DNA from: Dongia_A sp035274225
Lineage (GTDB): Bacteria; Pseudomonadota; Alphaproteobacteria; Dongiales; Dongiaceae
DNA: 9,345 nt
Assembly: GCA_035274225.1 (NCBI GenBank)
Contig: DATEOK010000150.1
Coordinates: forward strand, 1-9,345
Reading direction: 5' to 3'
Part shown: positions 6,265 through 9,345 of the stretch, in pieces
How the letters are laid out: every line of letters starts with the position of its first letter
Position numbering within the stretch: position 1 is the first letter of the stretch
Program-made: the position numbers and the translations under genes
Notes under the pieces: generated by a model
Seen by the model: only the letters and a program-made list of their open reading frames with translations
Databases searched by the model: none
Told to the model about the DNA's origin: nothing

Positions 6265-6894
6265 ATGTACAAGCTCTATGGCGTGAAGAAATGGGGCTCG
6301 CTCGGGCCGCAGTGCATTCTGGAGGAGGTCGGCGCGCCCTATGAGATGGTGTGGCTGTCGGCGGAGGACCGACGCGGCAGCTATCGCAAGATCAATCCGC
6401 TCGGCTACGTGCCGAGCCTGCAGCTTGCCGACGGCCGGTTCGTGTTCGAGAGCTCTGCCATCCTCACGCATATCACTGACGCGCATCCGAGCGATCTTGC
6501 CCCGCGCTCCGGCACGCCGGATCATGCGGTGTATCTGACGTGGCTGACCTGGCTCAACGCCGAGGTCTATTCCACCATGAATGCCGCCGAGTTCCTGGAG
6601 GATGAAGGCAACACCATTGGCGATGCAGCCTCGCGCGCCAGCCTGGCGCAGGCGGTGCGGGCCAAAGTCGACGCGCTGTTCGACGTGATAGAGCGGCATC
6701 TCGGGCAGAGCGGCGGCTTCATGCTCGGCCGGGCTGTCTCGGCCGTGGATCACTACCTGATGATGGTCACGTTGTGGACGCGCCCGAACCGCCGCGCGCT
6801 CTATGAGCGCTGCCCGAACATCGGCCGCGTCGTGGCGGCGGTGAATGCACGGCCTGCCGTCGCGAAGGTGCTGGCGCTCAACGACCTCGCCTAG
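6265..6894 (+). CDS. Glutathione S-transferase family protein, second tandem copy
   Basis: A 209-residue paralogue of the preceding gene with the same architecture: WGSLGPQCILEE (10-21), cis-Pro50 in NPLGYVPSL, ESSAI (62-66), WLTWLNAEVYS (93-103) and the SAVD capping box (159-162). Differences cluster at residues 22-26 (VGAPY for LAIPH), 113-115 (DEG for SAD), 156-157 (RA for AN) and 168-174, where a residue is inserted (VTLWTRPN for ALW-FPD region). The last two clusters lie in the C-terminal domain, where the hydrophobic substrate pocket usually forms, so a different substrate range is plausible but unproven. GGAG at 6255-6258 lies 6 bases before the ATG at 6265, which also matches the start of the first copy. 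The frame is open further upstream through the first copy; that extension is spurious. It is probably the last gene of the SDR-VOC-GST-GST run, since a new promoter appears just downstream. Confidence 0.9.
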   Translation: MYKLYGVKKWGSLGPQCILEEVGAPYEMVWLSAEDRRGSYRKINPLGYVPSLQLADGRFVFESSAILTHITDAHPSDLAPRSGTPDHAVYLTWLTWLNAEVYSTMNAAEFLEDEGNTIGDAASRASLAQAVRAKVDALFDVIERHLGQSGGFMLGRAVSAVDHYLMMVTLWTRPNRRALYERCPNIGRVVAAVNARPAVAKVLALNDLA

Positions 6895-6920
6895 GGTTAC
6901 ATCAAGCTGTCACGGTTGGC

Positions 6921-6929
6921 TGCTATAGC
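6921..6929 (+). promoter_or_regulatory. Candidate extended -10 promoter for the esterase-like gene
   Basis: TGCTATAGC combines the TGn extension with a TATAGC hexamer (4 of 6), 26 bases after the second GST stop. No good -35 is seen 16-18 bases upstream, which extended -10 promoters can tolerate. The start would be near 6936, about 22 bases before the GTG at 6958. Confidence 0.35.
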
Positions 6930-6946
6930 CCGACAACTCTTCTCAT

Positions 6947-6950
6947 GGAG
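6947..6950 (+). promoter_or_regulatory. Ribosome binding site deciding the GTG start at 6958
   Basis: GGAG lies 7 bases before the GTG at 6958. An in-frame TTG at 6916 has no comparable site and precedes the candidate -10 element, so the shorter protein is preferred. Confidence 0.6.
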
Positions 6951-6957
6951 CGGTATC

Positions 6958-8070
6958 GTGCGTTCCCTTCACCTGGCCGTGCTCGGCCTAGCGATTGCAT
7001 TTCCGGCAGCGGCGCAATCGACCGCCGAGATCGGCAGCCTGCATTTCATCGGCGCGGTGACGGTGCCCAACGACAAGATGGTCGACGGCACGCTGGTCGG
7101 CGGCTTGTCGGGCATCGACTACGATCCCGCCGCGGATCTCTGGTACCTGATCTCCGACGACAAGTCGGACAAGAACCCGGCACGCTTCTACACCGCGAAA
7201 CTGACGTTCGACGAAGCGCACCTCGCCTCGGTCGAGATCGCGCACGCCGTCACCTTGCTGCAGGCCGACGGCCAGCCTTATCCCAATGCGAAATCCGGCG
7301 GCGAGGTGCCAGATCCGGAATCGATCCGCCGCGATCCCGAAACCGGCAGCCTGTGGTGGACCAGCGAGGGCGATCGCAAGCTCGGCCTCTCACCGTTCCT
7401 GCGGGTTGCGGCGCCGGATGGCAAGCACCTCACCGACCTCCCGGTGCCTGGCATCTTCACCATGAACAAGGACCAGGAGATCGGCCCGCGGCACAATCTC
7501 GGCTTCGAGGGCGTGAGTTTCACGCCGGACGGCAGGTCGGTCTGGCTGGCGATGGAATCGGCGCTCTACCAGGACGGCCCGATCGCAACGCCCAGCACCG
7601 GCGCCATCGTGCGCCTCACCCGCTTCAATCGTAACCGCAAGATGCTGGCGGAGGAGTTCGCCTATCCGCTCGATCCGATCCAGGCGGTGCCGACCGGCAA
7701 GAACGGCGACAACGGCATCGCCGAGATTCTCGCGCTCGACGACACTCACGCGCTCGTGCTTGAGCGCTCCGGCGTCGAGGGCGCCGACGGCATCTGGAAG
7801 CTGTATATCCGCATCTACGCAATCGACGCGGCGCGTGCCACCGACATCCACGCCGTGCCGTCGCTGGCGAGCGCCAACTACGTCCCGGTCGCCAAGCGCC
7901 CGGTCATCGACCTCGCCAAGACCGCCGACATCGGGCCGGTCGACAACATCGAAGGCATGTCCTGGGGTCCGGTGTTGGCCGACGGCAAGCGCAGCCTGGT
8001 GCTGGTTTCCGACAACAATTTCAATCCGGCACAGACCACGCAGTTCCTGGCGTTCGAAGTCCTCCCCTAA
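6958..8070 (+). CDS. Secreted esterase-like / phytase-type protein (PF13449-like)
   Basis: From the GTG at 6958 this is a 370-residue exported protein. Residues 1-19 form a Sec signal peptide: Arg2, a hydrophobic core LAVLGLAIAF, and AAA before Gln20 as a signal peptidase I site. The mature part shows recurring blade-like motifs of the esterase-like activity of phytase family: GGLSGIDYDP, then YLISDDKSDKNPARFYTAKL, PDPESIRRDPETGSLWW with TSEGDRK, LGFEGVSFTPDGRSVWLAME, GDNGIAEILALDD, and VDNIEGMSWGP followed by LVLVSDNNFNP near the end. The acidic loops (DYDP, SDD, PES, FEG, NIEG, SDNNF) fit a calcium-using beta-propeller hydrolase acting on an ester or phosphoester in the periplasm; the true substrate is unknown. 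The signal peptide is complete with the GTG start, whereas the upstream TTG adds 14 residues that spoil it. It probably has its own promoter at 6921-6929. Confidence 0.88.
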   Translation: MRSLHLAVLGLAIAFPAAAQSTAEIGSLHFIGAVTVPNDKMVDGTLVGGLSGIDYDPAADLWYLISDDKSDKNPARFYTAKLTFDEAHLASVEIAHAVTLLQADGQPYPNAKSGGEVPDPESIRRDPETGSLWWTSEGDRKLGLSPFLRVAAPDGKHLTDLPVPGIFTMNKDQEIGPRHNLGFEGVSFTPDGRSVWLAMESALYQDGPIATPSTGAIVRLTRFNRNRKMLAEEFAYPLDPIQAVPTGKNGDNGIAEILALDDTHALVLERSGVEGADGIWKLYIRIYAIDAARATDIHAVPSLASANYVPVAKRPVIDLAKTADIGPVDNIEGMSWGPVLADGKRSLVLVSDNNFNPAQTTQFLAFEVLP

Positions 8071-8124
8071 TCCCCGCAAGAAGCGGAGCGCAGTGGCACG
8101 GCATCGCCTCCATCTTGTTCAGAG

Positions 8125-8577
8125 ATGACCGCTATGAACGATGAGGCCGCGATGCAACCGCTGTCCGCCATGGACCTCCTCAAGCGCTTGTTCGACGTCG
8201 AGCTGCGCTTCCTTCAGTCCGACAAGCCGGATCTTCAGGCGCTCGCGACCGCCTTTCATCCGGAAATCGTTGTGCACGAGCCCATGTCCCTGCCCTACGC
8301 CGGCGATTGGGACGGGCTGGCCGGTGTCGGCGCGCTGTTCCGCAAGATGCGAGACGTGTGGAGCGACCTGCGGGTGGAGCAGCTTGATGCGACGCGCGAA
8401 TGCGATACCGTGTATATGGCGTGCACGATTCACCTGACGTCACGCGCGACGGGCGCGAGCATCACGCAACCCTTCGCCGAGGTCCTGCGCTTCAAGGAAG
8501 ACCTCTTGATCGAGGGAACCCCGTTCTACTACGACACCGCGGAGATCCTTGCCGCCATCGGCGGAGTGAAGAGCTAA
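8125..8577 (+). CDS. SnoaL/NTF2-like family protein
   Basis: A 150-residue (or slightly shorter) soluble protein resembling the cone-shaped SnoaL-like/nuclear transport factor 2 fold. Long N-terminal helix SAMDLLKRLFDVELRFLQSD (14-33), then LATAFHPEIVVHEP (40-53), typical of the turn into the first strand. YAGDWDGLAGVGALFRKMRD (58-77) is the usual helix after the G-x-x-G-type motif. The strands of the curved sheet follow: VEQLDATRECDTVYMACTIH (84-103) and ITQPFAEVLRFKEDLLIEGT (113-132), ending at FYYDTAEIL. Members include small isomerases, cyclases, dehydratases and non-enzymatic binding proteins; conserved fold residues do not tell which. The start is uncertain: ATGs at 8125, 8134 and 8149 are in frame and none has a strong ribosome site. 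It lies 54 bases after the esterase-like gene; that gap shows no clear terminator or promoter. Its stop overlaps the stop of the convergent gene. Confidence 0.75.
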   Translation: MTAMNDEAAMQPLSAMDLLKRLFDVELRFLQSDKPDLQALATAFHPEIVVHEPMSLPYAGDWDGLAGVGALFRKMRDVWSDLRVEQLDATRECDTVYMACTIHLTSRATGASITQPFAEVLRFKEDLLIEGTPFYYDTAEILAAIGGVKS

Positions 8578-9128
8578 CCGTCGCGCTGGAACAGCCCCGG
8601 ATAATCGATGACGAACCCCTCGTCATCGACCGTGATGTCAGCCGTGAACTCGATATCGAGTCCGTCAAAGCGCCACAGCCGCTCGGCGAGCCGGGTGTAG
8701 CGCTGCGGCGCTGCACGCAGGGACAATTCAGGCACGAGAACATAGGCGACGTTGATCTCGGCCGCCTCACCCACCCGCGACCCGAGCCGCCGGATCGCGA
8801 CGGTGTTGGTGAATGGCGTCATCGAGATGTCGGGATCGATGCAGCCATCGAGTTCCGGCAGCGCGGCGCCATCCGCATGGCGCCAATGCCCGGCGCCGTC
8901 CGACAGTACTTCTAGCGTGCCACCGCCGTTGACATCGACGCGGACGCGGAGTGTTCGCCACGCCGTATCCATCTCGACGACGTAGCTGGCATCGAGCGGC
9001 TTGCCCTCGAGCGTCGCGTTTACCTTGCCGCGCGCTTCAAGTCCTCCGGGCACAGCGCGGAAGCTGAACTCCTCCGCGCCCTCGCCCAGGTCGGGCAGCC
9101 ATTCCCAGCGCCAGCGCCGCTCGTTCAT
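8574..9128 (-). CDS. Putative glycolipid-binding domain protein (PF06475, formerly DUF1089)
   Basis: A 184-residue protein matching the whole of the putative glycolipid-binding family. It has the N-terminal RRWRWEWL and GAEEFSFR, the Y-V-V-E-MDTAWRTLRVRVD strand pair (49-65), DGAGHWRHADG (77-87), the family signature LDGCIDPDISMTPFTNT (93-109) with IRRL after it, INVAYVLVPEL (125-135), QRYTRL, and the C-terminal VDDEGFVIDYPGLFQR (167-182). The family has a lipoprotein-carrier-like beta fold, and ligand binding has been suggested from structure; no reaction is established. There is no signal peptide, so it is probably cytoplasmic. Its ATG overlaps the upstream gene's stop as ATGA (9128-9125), so the pair is translationally coupled. 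The stop TAG shares CTAA with the convergent plus-strand TAA. Confidence 0.88.
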   Translation of the reverse strand: MNERRWRWEWLPDLGEGAEEFSFRAVPGGLEARGKVNATLEGKPLDASYVVEMDTAWRTLRVRVDVNGGGTLEVLSDGAGHWRHADGAALPELDGCIDPDISMTPFTNTVAIRRLGSRVGEAAEINVAYVLVPELSLRAAPQRYTRLAERLWRFDGLDIEFTADITVDDEGFVIDYPGLFQRDG

Positions 9129-9345
9129 TTGACCTCGATCTTCACCACCGACCAGATAGCCTTGGCCTGATAGGCCTCGATGTCGATCTCCGGCTTCTCC
9201 TTGAACGGCCACATTACGAAGAACGGACCGAAATCGTCTGGCGCCATTCGGACTCCATCCTTCTCAATCGCCAGGATCGGATCGTACTTCTTCATGTCGT
9301 CAGCGCTGATGTCGACCTTGTAGTCGTCCACCGCGGACAGCGTGA
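9125..9345 (-). CDS. Probable molybdopterin-dependent oxidoreductase, C-terminal fragment (5' end beyond window)
   Basis: Only the last 72 residues are present; the frame is open to the right edge, reading TLSAVDDYKVDISADDMKKY and onward. The pattern A-V/N-DYKVDI followed by a segment ending in ILA, then a DG-x-x-M element and GPFFVMWPF (a Gly-Pro-aromatic stretch before a proline), and a final AIWSVVKIEV strand, resembles the C-terminal half of small single-domain molybdopterin-binding oxidoreductases. These use the sulfite-oxidase-type fold, where such a segment typically reads like NDY-ip / GPLW-iYP / W-V-I-V. The cofactor-coordinating cysteine lies in the missing N-terminal part and cannot be checked. 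A GTG at 9331 is in frame but is more likely internal, because the family pattern continues upstream of it. The identification rests on a short region, so moderate confidence. It is coupled to the glycolipid-binding gene by an ATGA overlap. Confidence 0.55.
   Translation of the reverse strand, partial: TLSAVDDYKVDISADDMKKYDPILAIEKDGVRMAPDDFGPFFVMWPFKEKPEIDIEAYQAKAIWSVVKIEVK

Larger units (their letters stand above)
5618..6894 (+). repeat. Tandem gene duplication of two GST genes
   Basis: The genes at 5618-6244 and 6265-6894 are direct, head-to-tail homologous copies. By manual alignment about 167 of 209 positions are identical (roughly 80%), with one single-residue insertion in the second copy near residue 172. 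Their first 35 bases, starting exactly at the ATG, are identical. The upstream leaders (5594-5617 and 6245-6264) are not alike, so the recognisable homology is confined to the coding regions. Synonymous differences are common elsewhere, so this is not a very recent duplication. Confidence 0.9.

Noticed and set aside
4192..6894. The SDR-VOC-GST-GST run as a mobile or resistance island
   Set aside because: No integrase, transposase, terminal repeats, tRNA boundary or marked composition change is visible in the window.
8090..8110. TGGCACG resembling a sigma-54 -24 element before the SnoaL-like gene
   Set aside because: The required -12 TTGC at the correct spacing is absent (CGCC instead).
8071..8124. 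Possible terminator after the esterase-like gene
   Set aside because: Only a short imperfect CCGC/GCGG pairing without a following T-run; not convincing.

Overview
The window is GC-rich and densely packed, and looks like an alphaproteobacterial chromosome. The clearest sign is the gene order at the left end: zapA and a small DUF4164-like coiled-coil gene on the minus strand, divergent from tkt and gap on the plus strand. I recall this neighbourhood from Rhizobiales and Rhodospirillales. The genus cannot be fixed from the sequence alone. I see no tRNA, rRNA, CRISPR array, insertion sequence or prophage gene.

Region 1 (1-567, minus): the cell-division regulator ZapA (3' end outside the window) and, upstream of it, an 80-residue coiled-coil protein. 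They form a coupled two-gene unit behind a near-consensus sigma-70 promoter at 647-675. Region 2 (568-804): the divergent intergenic region, with that promoter and a weaker candidate for tkt. Region 3 (805-4182, plus): transketolase and glyceraldehyde-3-phosphate dehydrogenase 25 bases apart, then an unrecognised 109-residue gene. The two enzymes connect the non-oxidative pentose phosphate pathway with lower glycolysis and gluconeogenesis. The pgk gene often found after gap in related genomes is not here.

Region 4 (4192-6894, plus): a compact accessory run of an extended SDR (epimerase/dehydratase-like), a VOC/bleomycin-resistance-like protein and two tandem glutathione S-transferase paralogues about 80% identical in protein sequence. 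Spacings are 1 to 24 bases, so co-transcription is likely. The set suggests detoxification or small-molecule modification, but no substrate can be read from the sequence. Region 5 (6895-8577, plus): a secreted esterase-like/phytase-type beta-propeller protein, probably from its own extended -10 promoter, and a SnoaL/NTF2-like protein. Region 6 (8574-9345, minus): a glycolipid-binding-family protein translationally coupled to the 3' end of what looks like a small molybdopterin-dependent oxidoreductase. This unit converges on the plus-strand run, and the two stop codons overlap.

No clearly new biological system is visible. The points most worth a second look are the tandem GST pair and its gene set, the unrecognised gene after gap, the strong promoter and possible leader peptide in front of the DUF4164-zapA unit, and the coupled oxidoreductase/glycolipid-binding pair.
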